A stretch of 64,000 nt of DNA from NCBI GenBank assembly GCA_000149265.1, contig CH002647.1, positions 195,184 through 259,183 of the forward strand, given 5' to 3'. This document shows positions 34,579 to 46,015 of the stretch, in pieces. The notes under the pieces are model-generated. The model ran no database searches. It was not told the DNA's origin and saw nothing but the letters and a program-made list of their open reading frames with translations. A program made the position numbers and the translations under genes. Each line of letters begins with the position of its first letter. Position 1 is the stretch's first letter. The DNA is from Ciona savignyi. Lineage: Eukaryota > Chordata > Ascidiacea > Phlebobranchia > Cionidae.

Positions 34579-34861
34579 AATTTACCCTTTAGAGACCAAA
34601 TAATTTTTGATAAATTGCGCGTTTTTACCGGGTATGCTTTGTAGTTATCCAGCGCCTTATGTGTGAAAGTAAGGGTAAAACGTTCAACATTAGAGTTGTT
34701 CAAAATGCAATTTCAACCAGTCTAAAATTTTATTTCTTGATGACGACATAGTTAGGACGTTCACACCAAAATCTTCATTATATTAAAATCTAAATGCATC
34801 CAAGCTGAAGAGTTAAACCAAATACGCCAATGGAAACATGGAAATAAAAAAATAAAAAAAT

Positions 34862-34912
34862 GGTCTTATTTCGAGCCCATCATAGGTTCGAAACTTGGCC
34901 CGGTAAACAAAA
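34862..34912 (+). mobile_element. SINE family 2, 3' fragment
   Basis: CGAGCCCATCATAGGTTCG followed by AAACTTGGCCCGGTAAACAA, the best-kept B-box half of this family. Confidence 0.5.
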
Positions 34913-35960
34913 AACATTAATTTAATTGGTGTATTAAATAAGGTAATAAAAGAGGGTTTAATGTGTAACGATAACGCAAAATAACTTAGGTAAGCGAAAT
35001 ATCTAGTTTCGGTTCCTCTTTTTTACGAGCTATATTATGTTACCACGCGCAAACACAGTTTCGGTGCGGGTCATCCATTCTCCGTTGTTTTAAATCGTAT
35101 GATCCAAATGGAAAATTACAAGTAGATTACGGAAAATTACTAGTAAGGTCACGTTTACCAACAGAGATTTTAATGATCCAGAATAAGGTGGTGTCTGCCC
35201 TTAGCACCATGTATATGGATAAAACAGCCCACCCATAGTTCCTCACCAAAAACATTCATATACTTACCACGATTAAACGAGTTAGCCCGCCTGATCCGTA
35301 ATACAAATCTACTTAAAAAGTAAAAAGTTATTTTCAACACGTTTGATGAAATGTGGTTGGAAAAAAACTGTACCACAATAATGCTCGAGATTGTTCATGC
35401 CCTTTTCACTTACGCCATATTATGAGTTCAAAGTCCAAGTCTATCATGGATCGGGGACATCTGATGTTAGGTAACCCCCCGGTTGTTCTATAGTTTGCCT
35501 ATATAATATGAAAGAGATTTTGCCGTCGTTTATTAAAACACCTATTTATGGTATAGTCACTGTATTTCTGTGAGTATATATAGAAATAACGTTAATGGTA
35601 ATATTTTTGAAAAAAGTGTATGCTTAAATGTATGGAATCTACTTTAATATGACTGAGTCAGATATAGTACAATAAATTGATTTGCCCCTGTCAAATTTAA
35701 CCCTTACTTTTTTAAAAGACAATATTTCGTGATTGGGACCACTAATTTATTTCTTGTGTATACTTTTTGAGTGGTTGGTTGTTTATTATTGTGGATACTA
35801 TACTTTCTCTTTGTTTAACGATACGACCATTCAGTGGTAACTTAATAGAAAACTATACTACTACTTAACAGACTTGGACAACTAGATAGCCAGTTGAACT
35901 CTGATTTTATATTAAGTAACCTTGATTTTTATAATATTTGTTTTATTATTATTTCTCGAA

Positions 35961-36176
35961 ATAAAAGGGGAAAACTAAAAGAAAGGAAAGAATAAAGGGG
36001 ACAAGACGGAAAACTTGAGACTAAAGTAAATTAGGGTATGATAGTCAATTTTAAAATTGGGGTTGGTGTTAGGGATAGTTCTGGGGTTTAGATTAGTGGT
36101 TAGGGCAGGGTTAGAATTAGTTCCCATAGTTTTAGTGGGCAGTTTTAGTTCCCTCTTTCCCTCCTTTTAGTATTGC
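35961..36176. mobile_element. MITE, 'GGGAAACTGC' family, copy B
   Basis: Degenerate copy. Right end CCATAGTTTTAGTGGGCAGT, then CCCTCCTTTTAGTATTGC. The left end is purine-rich (AAAGGAAAGAATAAAGGGG). The centre has AGGGCAGGGTTAGAATTAG. Confidence 0.6.
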
Positions 36177-38498
36177 ACGAATTAAATCAATTTGTAATGT
36201 TTTGTGAATTTAGTAGTTTTACATCTAATGTTGGAAAAAGCTCAAAATTTTCTAGTTGTCCAAGTCTGCTACTAAATAAACCGGAAAAATATTTTAGAGC
36301 TATACATTTAATATTTAACCGCATTAAAAACATTTGCAAACAAAAGTGTTATTCATTAAATTACCACAAGTTGCCAATGTTGTGAATGATAAATGACATA
36401 ATCTGGTTTATTAGTTTATTCGTAGCGCATGGTGCAATTAAACGAAATGCGGGGTGGGATCGTAACCAGTCGGTAGATTGTGTTGTTATGCAAGGAGCTT
36501 TTAATGAGCGGAAAAACTAACAACATTTTCTAAAGTTTATCTACATACCGAATAGAGGTTTTACGGTTAATGTTATTGTGCCATAATAAAACATAAATGT
36601 TATGTTTAAGGCTGACGCAACTTTTATTTGCTAATAAAACGAATTATATACATGTTAATACTTGTAAAATTGGCATACACTACACAGCTATATCAACAAC
36701 GTAAAAACCCACATCTTTATGGTGCAATGCATTGATTTGATAACATATAATAACGTTTTTGATCATAAAATGAAAATAGGCCGAAATACTGGCATTTTAT
36801 TATATAAATGAATATTTACGGTTAAATTAGTCAGCTACATTAGGTTAAGATACGTTTTTTTGCCATTGCACTGCTATTAAAATACTAAACAAAGTTGACA
36901 GTTATTAAAAGTATAATTTTAAATAAAAGTAAGAAAAATTAAATCTGTGTAGTTGCATAACGCGCGTTCAAAGACACTGTTGTAAAATGCAGCGTCATTA
37001 TAACAGATGGGAACTATTGACATTAGACAGCTGAAATGGCCATAAAGGTAGGCTAAATTGTAAGGATAAAATATATCCACGAAAATTATAGGAAGAAAAC
37101 CCACCATAGGGTGGTTGAGCTAATATACTCAGGTTTATCCCGGGATGGGAAACATAGGTGGCGCAACAATAGATTACGCCTTGCTTTCAATAATGTTCTT
37201 TGTCTGCGTGCGCGGTGCGGTTTAGTTAACTGAAGCGTTTTGACATTGTGATCCGTACCAATTTTTTCACTTGAGGCACATTTAGAAACTTAATTAATTT
37301 GATGTTAAAAATGTTAAAAATAAAGCAATAACCGTATCTAAGGTCTTCTCACAAGCTATATACATTTGACATTACATAAGCGAAGTGTTTGATAGTCGTT
37401 ATAATCAAATTTGCAAAATTAAACATTAAGTTTGGCACGTTTAAGGCTGTATAGAATAAGACAATTTTACTGATAATATGGTATTTATGCAATGAAGTGC
37501 TCAATAGTAAGGACAATCGGTAAGATATCTTTTGTGAGGTATCGGCTATACTGGCATCGATCATGTAGGAAAATGCGTCATAAATAAAAGAAGTGCATAA
37601 GTGCTAGACTACCACATTCTATGTTATATCTGGCCAGACAAAAAAAAAACAATAAAAAAATTAACAATGGCCATGTAAACGCAATGATCTGTATCTAAGT
37701 TGTCAATTATTAACCCGTAGGCCTACTGTAATTTAAGTTTACATGAGTTTACAGGAAGCCATAAATAAACAGATTGTTTATTATTATTAAGTTACATCAC
37801 GATATAGCTGTTTAAATACGCATAAAATTTGTAAAAACCCACTTGTTGTTCTAAACGACAGTCTTACAGAAGAAAAACCAAGGTTTATCCCGCAAAGGGA
37901 AAAGGTGCTGGGACAAAAAATACACCTGGAGTACAATGTTTCCTTTTATTATTATTTTCAACTGCGGACAATGTATTGTTTATAAACCATTTATATTTAA
38001 ACGTTGCACCAGAAGTAATTAAGGGAGCTTTGGTCGCTTGTAAATACGGTTGAATATACCGGTAAACCAAAGAGAAGAAGTTGGGGACCTACTTACTTAA
38101 CCTAACGCAATTGGGTTCGTAAATACACGCCTAAATCTTAACATGAAGAAACAGAAAATGTGTGCAAGTGCTGTGTGTTATAACTACTCCAATACAATAT
38201 ATATAAACATTTTTCTTGGGATATTCGTTTGGTATTTTATACGCAATTTTGTTTATTATAATTCACACGATTAAAGAAAAACTAAATTTAGGATTCGACA
38301 TCGTTGTAAAAGGTAATTTTAACAACCTAATCATGAAACGCAAATTGACAGCTAGTTAATTGTATCCTATGTGTAAACCTTTTTCCTGTGAACACCATTT
38401 TTTCTTTTTATTTACCAACCTTTTTCGTATCATCTACTAACCTTTTTCTTATGGAAATTGGGTTTGTTACATTGAAGGCGGTAAAATATTTGTAGGCA

Positions 38499-38708
38499 GG
38501 GGCAAAGCTTAGGGAAGAAAAAAAGGGGAGAAGGAAAGAAGGGAAACTGTACACTAAAATAAAAAATATGATATTATGGTCACTGTAAGTGCTAGGGTTA
38601 AAGCTGGCGTTGATTCTGGGGTGGAAATTGATGTTTAGGGCAGTGTTAGAATTCGTCTTAACCGTTTTAATAAGCAGTTTCCCTCCTTTCCTCTTTTTAG
38701 CGTTGCCC
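38499..38708. mobile_element. MITE, 'GGGAAACTGC' family, copy C
   Basis: Left end GGGGCAAAGCTTAGGG and AAGAAGGGAAACTG; right end GCAGTTTCCCTCCTTTCC and TTAGCGTTGCCC. The ends are inverted repeats of each other. Confidence 0.7.
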
Positions 38709-39962
38709 GTTAGAAGCGATAATTTGTGTTCGTCAATATGATCGACGCTTAGACCGCCATTGCTCAATGATTTCTACCGACCATCTTTGGTATGATCTGC
38801 TAGCAGCTTTAACCCACGCTACGGGTTGAATTAATCACAAAAAGAAACATTATATTTTTCTGCAGCTGTTTATTTAAAATGTTGAACTATTTTATAGCAT
38901 TAATTTAAATGTAGATCAATAATATAAGTGAGGCCTATATTATATGCTAGGAATAAATCAGATAGGATTTTTAGCTTACATTTTACTAGTGTAAGCTATT
39001 ACATTTAATTGGATAACCTTGTCGATTAAGGTAGTTTTAAACATAAAAAACCGGGTATATTATCTTACTTTGTAATAAGAGATAATGACTTATGATATTG
39101 TACCGTTTGTTCTTAAGATTTGTTTATATAGTCGCCTATCCTTTAATAAATATATTTGCCTGTCGATGAGTTAAGTGCAAGGTAATCCGTTATTTTATAC
39201 ATCCGAGCAATGGTTTTAGTGGTTTAAACGTATTTCGTTTGATCGCTTATTGTATTGGGCTATGTATACCCGCATTGCTCTAGCAGCTAAGTCTACAATC
39301 TAGCAGTTCTATACAAAAAATGTATTCCGAAAACAACACAAGTATAAGTGAGTAATCATGTGGTACTTATGCAATACAATGCGCAAAAGTTAGTACAATT
39401 GATTTGGATACCGCAAGAAGTATAAGTATCGGCTATACGGGCATCGATAATGTGGGAAAATGCATTATAAATCAGGAGTTTGAAAGGGGTTGGCTACAAC
39501 ATTCTACATAACTTCGCAATCACAACGCCAAAAAACTATTAATGATCCATATTTACCTAAAAATTAACTATAACAACGTGCTTTATAAAAGTTTTTAATT
39601 AACGCGTAACTTGTGATTTACCTATTTTAACAACAGTTAACATGTCAAAGCTAGACTTGAGTAAACAGATTACTTACACTTATTGCGCAACTTAACTGCT
39701 GTGCAAATGGTCTGTGAATACCGAGGGCATTGACCGTTTCGACATGTCTGTTATAATTGTAAGTTCGGGTGTGGGTACCCCTTCATTGTATACTTCAGTA
39801 AAATTCGACAGGGTCGACTAAAAGGAATGCAAAGTCTTGGATCATATATTGCTATAAATAGGGCTTAAAGCGTAATTCATAAACAATTGATTGGTCTAAA
39901 CTCTAAGGTGTTCAAGCTATTGTGAAATGCAAAACTACCGTATTACATTTTGCAACCCAGAT

Positions 39963-40195
39963 GGGGCAACACTTAATGGAAGAAAAGAGGAAAGGAGGGA
40001 AGGAGGGAAACTGCTCACTAAAACTTTAAAAAACTAATATCTAACCCAGACCTAAACACTAAACTAAATCCCAGAACTAATCCTAACACCCGCCCCCAAA
40101 AAAATAACTCTAATACTCTAATCGTTATTTTGGAGTACAGTTTCCCCTCCTTCCCCCCTTTCCTTTTTCTCTTATTCCCTCCTTTTAATTTTTTC
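39963..40195. mobile_element. MITE, 'GGGAAACTGC' family, copy D
   Basis: Left GGGGCAACACTTAATGG and GGAGGGAAACTGCTCACTAA; right GTACAGTTTCCCCTCC and a pyrimidine-rich end. The centre resembles copy A. Confidence 0.7.
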
Positions 40196-40396
40196 CACAA
40201 AGATGCATGCTAAGCGACTGACCCAGTTAAACCGAGCGAGGACGGTTCTATTATATTTTCTTTGCAGCAAGTCGGAAATTAGAATTTCTAATTGTAACTT
40301 TGATTTTTTGCATTCTACACTAGATTGCAGTTTTTATACAAGGGTTATTGCAAGCTTATAACGAAACCACCAATTAGTTTTTTTTTCAGATTTTGT

Positions 40397-40947
40397 ATGT
40401 ATAACATGATTGAGCAGCAAAAGAAACCATTTTTCGAAGGATTGTTCTGCCCTGATCACTCAGAAGTGAAATCGTTTATGCACTAAAAATCGACCGAAAA
40501 AATAACACACCAACCCCCCAAAGTAAGTTTCATAACCATCGATAATACTCTACTAAATACTAAATTGAATAATTATTCCAGGACCCTGTTTCACGACTAT
40601 TTTTAAGCTTGAAGCTGCATTTCTACATTTGGGAAGTCATAAGGTTCGCAAAAGAAATCCAAATGGCAACCGGGTTTTGGTAAGTTTTATCTATATCCAA
40701 AATTTTAAGGTGTTTGCGTGAATTTTTATCGAATTCGATTTTTCGTTTTGTAAAATTTACTGGCACTGGGTGTGTTTAACAAATATTAAGGCAAATGCCA
40801 AAAAATTGCAAAATTTATGATTTGTCAAGCCAAACATATGGTCTGATGTCTCTTTAGCCGGTTGCGCCACTCTTTAAACGGCCGTGGTTGGCGTACCTTA
40901 AGGGGTTTCATCAGTCGATATGTCGCAACGCACACACCAGGCCGTAA
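40397..40947 (+). CDS. Possible small three-exon gene, unrecognised
   Basis: Three stop-free segments with good splice borders join in phase: 40397-40465 (ATG start, after a TTTTTTTTCAG acceptor at 40389), 40582-40679 (TTATTCCAG acceptor, GTAAGT donor) and 40857-40947 (TCTCTTTAG acceptor, ending TAA). The product would be 85 residues, with a central DPVSRLFLSLKLHFYIWEVI stretch and a basic C-terminus. I recognise no family. TATGCACTAAAAA occurs both at about 40478 and at about 40989, which may mark a repeat. It could be fortuitous. Confidence 0.25.
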
Positions 40948-41269
40948 CGTTTAGTTAGCGGTTAAGGGTTGCTGAAACAGACCTTTTATGCACTAAAAAA
41001 ATCTAGCCATCGGACACAGTCAAAATTAGGAGAGTTACAAAAAACACATTTTACAGACCATTCACTGATTATTTGAACGATAGAAATAACAAAACAAGAT
41101 ATTCTGTCATGTAGCGAGGTTATAAGGATTGTTTTTGTAATTTTTTTAAACTTTTAAAATAACAGCAATGGTAAAAAATGAAAGCACATTAAAAAAACAG
41201 ACGCAGCAGATCACACTTATTTTAAAATGTAATAACGCGGTATTGTAAATAATATATCCAGAACAACGG

Positions 41270-41333
41270 TCATGTGGGGCGAATGGTTAACGCGACCGAT
41301 ACATATAGCGACTACATACAAAAAAACGGTCTT
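41270..41333 (+). mobile_element. SINE family 2, 5' fragment
   Basis: CATGTGGGGCGAATGGTTAA, CGCGACCGATACATATA and AAAAAACGGTC in order. The 3' half is missing. Confidence 0.5.
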
Positions 41334-41344
41334 AAAAACTTTTT

Positions 41345-41480
41345 TGAATTGCTGTACTGAGCTTTACTGCAGCAAAGCTTAGACTGTTAGAGCGTCGGCA
41401 ATAGGACGAAAGGTGGTCGATTGGAACCTACCTTCTAGGTTACTTGTTATATATACTTCGGCAAGGCATATATAGCTAAA
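41345..41480 (+). mobile_element. SINE family 3, diverged copy
   Basis: GTTAGAGCGTCGG, GGTGGTCGATTGGAACC and TTCGGCAAGGCAT parallel the copy at 15700-15860. Confidence 0.4.
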
Positions 41481-42264
41481 CCACGATTAATGATTAAACT
41501 CAACCGCTTTAAAATTACAGTCTCAGTATTAAACGTTACGTCCCACTGGAGTGTATTGTGATAACAGAGAAAATTTTTAGCAACCGAAAAAATATGTGTC
41601 TGTCGCTGTTGTAGCCATAACATGTTAAACTGTATCTATAAAAGACGAATACTGGCACAATAGCACTCATTTACCGCGTTAAGTAAAATCGGCATAGGTC
41701 TACACAGCACCAAAAGCAAAAGCACTCACTATTTGTATGAAACAGGCCATTCAAGGGAGGATGCGGTCGTCGGGCTTTATGCCTTCTATTCCTTCGACGA
41801 TTATTATGTGCGTCGTTGTGCCTCATCCAGCTTGCTCTTGCCTTGCAATACAGATCCAGCAACAGTGCACGTGCATCTCCAAGCGACAGCGACAACGAAC
41901 CAGATCTACCAGAGGAAGAAACTATGTACAAGTCTCTGGCCTAAAAAAGCTCTGACCCATTAAAAAAACATAAAGGGATGATGCTTTGTAAATTTTACCA
42001 CATGGAACCATACAATTAATAATTACAAAAGTTGCGTTATTTTGAAAAAAATCCACACATTAATTAGTTCACAAATTTCCGGTAGAAGTTCCTCTGGCCA
42101 GAAAAACACTCGTCTAATTATCATACTCTTTGTATATACAATATATATTCTTTTTGTTCAACAGCTAGCTTTTGTTTAACTGCTGGCATACCCCAATCTG
42201 AGGCATTCATACAAATAACATATATATCTGTGTTAAAAACCTTGCTAAATTAGTTAGTTCAATA

Positions 42265-42779
42265 CAGTGGAACCCCGCTTACCTGACCACCTATGGGACC
42301 GTGATCAAGCGGTCGCGTTAGCGGGGTGGTCGTGTTAGTGAATTTTGATTTGCAGCAAGTTGTCGTCATATGTAGCTTAAACGTCTGCATTTTTACTAAA
42401 TTTTGACCGAATGCCATTATTTTTATCAGATACTGCAGAATGAATTAATACTAAAGTTTATCTTGCAGGATTCAGTTCTGTTTGCCACATTTTTTTGTGT
42501 GTGCGCTCATTTATTATTATTGTTTTGATCATAAAAGAAATTTAACCTTGTTATTTTGGTGACAAAGGCAAATTATTTAGCACATGTGGTCACTTAAGTG
42601 GAGTCAAATTTGAAGTTTTCGGCCAAAATATGGCGGTCCTGGTCTGGAAACCGGGGTGGTCGCGTTATTGAAACAGAATACAATGCATTACCATAGTAAA
42701 TTATTTGGGACCGCACTAAAGTGGTCTTGATAGTGAGGTGGTCGTGTTATCGAGGTGGTCTCCAAGCGGGGTTCCACTG
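42265..42779. mobile_element. pogo/Tigger-like non-autonomous DNA transposon
   Basis: Inverted ends CAGTGGAACCCCGCTT and AAGCGGGGTTCCACTG are perfect over 16 bases. TA dinucleotides at 42263-42264 and 42780-42781 fit a TA target site. Sub-terminal GTGGTCGCGTTA/GTGGTCGTGTTA motifs repeat inside both ends. The element is 515 bases with no transposase ORF. Confidence 0.8.
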
Positions 42780-43619
42780 TATTTCAAAATAATACTTGCA
42801 GTAAATTCAATGTTTTCCTGAACCTGTATTTTCCATATATAGTGTAGTTTCAACTCTATCAAGTTATTATACAAACAAATACTATACGCATTTCTCATAT
42901 GCCTAAAAAAAACTTAAATTACTAACGGTTAAATATATAGACAACGAAGTCTTTGATTTTACATTATCATTAACCTTAAAGTTTAACAAGTTTCTGGATA
43001 TTTAATTATAGTTCTACGCATTTTGTTGTTTACGGTTATATACATAAATACAGGAAAACAATGTTTACTTTTTACTAGCAAATTTATGTTTGTTAGATAA
43101 ATTTTCTAGTTTAAATTAATCCTGACTCGTATTGAACTGCACTGCGCATAAATAGTACTTGGTATGCAGATGGTTTTTATATTTCACAGACCGTGACTCA
43201 AATCTAACAGTTTCCCAATGAATGTAACTGGAGTGTACTGTATACTTGTATGTAAATTTCAGCTTGGATGGTGTTGTTTAACCAAGCGCGGCGTTGTCCT
43301 GACATGTGTTTCGTCGTATGCGGACTACTAAATAATGTGTTTTTTTCGAACCCAAATTTGATCACCACCATTGGACCACTAAATTTTTTTATTTAGACAT
43401 TATTAGCTAAAATATTAAAAAAATGTATGTATACCAAAAATAGGATTTTTACTGGATTGTATTTCTTCCATTTTTTACCATGCATATCGTGATTTGTGGC
43501 ATTTAGCAACGGCGATTTTCTCTTCGGTTTTATTTTTGGGCTTACAAGCAATATTTTACTAATCAATTGTTGACAAGATTGGAGCTGTGTGAACCCGGCC
43601 TGAGTAAACAAAGACAAGA

Positions 43620-43710
43620 ACTGCTGTGTCATCATGAATTATCAAGAGAGCGGATGATTTATTCCCTTGTCATCATGAATTATCAAGATAGCGAACGATT
43701 CAATCTCTTG
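43620..43710. repeat. Short direct repeat pair
   Basis: TCATCATGAATTATCAAGA followed by a TAGCG/GAGCG variant occurs twice about 40 bases apart, just before the hAT element. Confidence 0.5.
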
Positions 43711-43730
43711 AAAACCCGAAACTATTAACC

Positions 43731-44042
43731 CAGGGGTGCTCACACTTTTTTAGCATGCGAGCTACTTTTAAAATGACCAAGTCAAAATGATCTACCCACT
43801 ACAAAAATGCAAAGGCGAAAGAGCGGCACTTTCGGCAAGTTTTGCTGTACTTAGAGCCGTTGTTTGATTTGATTGGTCACCCGAACGGCAACATTCAGTT
43901 GTCATCTGAATGGCTGCCCTGTATATCAATCAAGTGACGGCATTGAAGCTAGAATGATAATTTTTTAATGTCACGCCGCGATGGACCAGTACCACCTTCG
44001 CGATTAACCGGTAGATCGCGATCGACTTAATGAGCACCCCTG
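43731..44042. mobile_element. hAT (Charlie-like) non-autonomous element with perfect target duplication
   Basis: Ends CAGGGGTGCTCA and TGAGCACCCCTG are perfect 12-base inverted repeats. Identical 8-base flanks TATTAACC lie at 43723-43730 and 44043-44050. The right sub-terminal GGTAGATCGCGATCGACTTA is typical of hAT/Charlie elements as I know them. 312 bases, no transposase. Confidence 0.9.
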
Positions 44043-44496
44043 TATTAACCCTTGTTCTAAATCCAGCAAATGTCATTGATAACTTTAAAGCAAACAATTT
44101 TTATTTCTATCACTTAAAACAAACAATATTGATTTGCAACAGCAACGTGATAAACTATTATGGTATTTTGATAAATCTAAAAATAGGTTGTAAAAATATC
44201 CTGACAAAATGATGTGTTAATTTTCTATAATTGGTTTTTAATTTCTTTGTCGAAATCAGTGTGCTTTATGTTGAAAATAAAAACCCCTGTACATAGCGAA
44301 TTCCATTCAGCTAATGGTGGACTATGAGATTTAGTTTTCCCAGTCCAAATGCTGTGGGAATCAAAACCAGCTCCTGGCAGTCGAGTTTGCCCTATTAAGC
44401 AAAATTCTTGGCCAATCTTGTCTGTAGTGGATTGATGCGTTAATTAATAAAAAAACTTAATCATAAGCGCCATAACACATGGCAATCATTCAAGTA

Positions 44497-44795
44497 AGGA
44501 TAGGACAGGATAGGACATTCATGTTTATCCCCGTGAATGGGAAAACCAAGGGGGTTAACACACGGGCAATCGTCAGATCACCTCGCGCCCATCGTCGGGT
44601 TACCGGAGCTATTGCATTGTGTTGTATATGATAGACACGTTCCTGCAATTTGGTAAAACCTATTAATCCGCTGGGTTCAGGCAATGTCCGTAAAGTTCCC
44701 AAGGACACAACCGACTAGCTAGCAACCAGTTTCGCACCTGCAACCTTTCGATTGAAGGCGATGCACTTAACCGTTAGACCAACGGGCCGGACATA
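44497..44795 (-). mobile_element. tRNA-derived SINE, family 1, well preserved
   Basis: GGATAGGACAGGATAGG tail, full body, and head GTTAGACCAACGGGCCGGAC on the minus strand. A good reference copy for a consensus. Confidence 0.8.
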
Positions 44796-45020
44796 ACAAG
44801 GTTCATTTAGTCTACGTCATAGCGCACTGCGTTTTACCACCAACGGGGATAAACATTAAATTCTTCCCCCGAGTCAAATCAACGCGCCTTTCTTTTGTCC
44901 AGTGTTAAAATCCCTATATTTTTTGAAAAATACGAAACAAATAATCATTCCATGCTAACAGACTTAAGGTAGGACGACCTGTGGGCCTATTACGCACGCA
45001 GCAAAAGCTTCGGTCATCTG

Positions 45021-45170
45021 ACAACACAAAAATGAGGGAAGGTGGGAAACTACTTACTAAAACTATGAAAACCAATTTTAACCCTGCCTTACCCTTGCCC
45101 TTACTAACCTTATTGTTGGCCTAATAGTTTTAATTTGACTATGCAGTTTCCCTCCTCTTAGCTTTCCCCC
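45021..45170. mobile_element. MITE, 'GGGAAACTGC' family, copy E (short)
   Basis: Left GAGGGAAGGTGGGAAACTAC and TTACTAAAACTATGAAAACC; right ATGCAGTTTCCCTCC. The centre is reduced relative to other copies. Confidence 0.65.
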
Positions 45171-45452
45171 GCCACCTGTCGGTAAGAAAAATACTTATAT
45201 ATTAGTACTCTCTATAGTGGTATAACGACCTATGCGCTTTTTACCGGAGGATAAACAAGAGTATCCTTATCCTAATTTATATAACGCGACACGACAAATT
45301 CACGCTTGGTTTAATAATGCGGTTGTGGAAGTTTTTTTACCACATTCAGTATATGATGCAACGTTTAACTGTGTAAACCTTTTATTACAAGTTCTAGGAT
45401 TAAGAAACGTCCTCTTTGGTGGACATTGACTATACGAAGTCTTTGTGCCAAT

Positions 45453-45772
45453 GGGGGCAACACTAAAAAGGGACACTGTTCACTAAAACTAAAGAAAGTA
45501 ATTCTAACTCTACCCTGCTTGGACACTACTCTTAACACCAGAAAAAAACCTTAACACGAACTTTAAAACACCCTAATTTTATTTTAGTGCGCAGCCAATG
45601 GTCTTGAAAACAAAAAGTAGGGAAACTGCACCCTTAAATGAAGATGATGTTAAGGTTATATTTGAAGCTGGGTTTAATGAGACCGTTAGTTCGGTGGTTC
45701 CGATTCGGATTAGAATAAGTTTTCATAGTTTTATTGACCAGTTTTCCTACTTAACCCTTTCCCTCTTCATAG
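45453..45772. mobile_element. MITE, 'GGGAAACTGC' family, copy F (compound)
   Basis: Left GGGGGCAACACTAAAAAGGG. An internal second start GTAGGGAAACTGCACCC at about 45617, and a right end CATAGTTTTATTGACCAGTT. It looks like two copies fused or one nested in another. Confidence 0.5.
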
Positions 45773-45855
45773 CAGATAGGATTCATGTTTATCCCCGTGC
45801 AACCTTTCGATTGAAAGGCGACGCACTTAACCGCTAGACTAACCGGCCGGACGAA
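45771..45855 (-). mobile_element. SINE family 1, collapsed copy
   Basis: The 3' text GGATTCATGTTTATCCCCGT joins directly to the head TGCAACCTTTCGATTGAAAGG, ACCGGCCGGAC. About 200 bases of body are deleted. Confidence 0.6.
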
Positions 45856-45962
45856 TAGTATTGCCTTAACGGTTGGAATCGTTTGACTCATTTTGACAAT
45901 GGCCGGTGTCCCAACCCATATGTTAAAGAAACAAAGTAACAGCCTTAAAACCTAACGATAAA

Positions 45963-45968
45963 TTTATT
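45963..45968 (-). terminator. Polyadenylation signal (minus strand) for the 46 kb gene
   Basis: AATAAA on the minus strand about 50 bases past the inferred TGA stop at 46016-46018. Confidence 0.4.
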
Positions 45969-46015
45969 TGAAACATTTTAATGCGATTAAAATTACAAAT
46001 ATAAAAACAACCAGC

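Larger units (their letters stand above)
34913..40389. other. Gene-poor, repeat-bearing intergenic region
   Basis: No recognisable gene. It holds MITE copies B, C and D and fragments of the family 1 SINE 3' end near 37130-37160 and 37875-37905. The remainder is AT-rich with short meaningless ORFs. Confidence 0.4.

Noticed and set aside
45232-45429. 65-codon plus ORF with ATG
   Set aside because: The 5' part is SINE tail-like text (GGATAAACAAGAGTATCC) between two MITEs; no domain.
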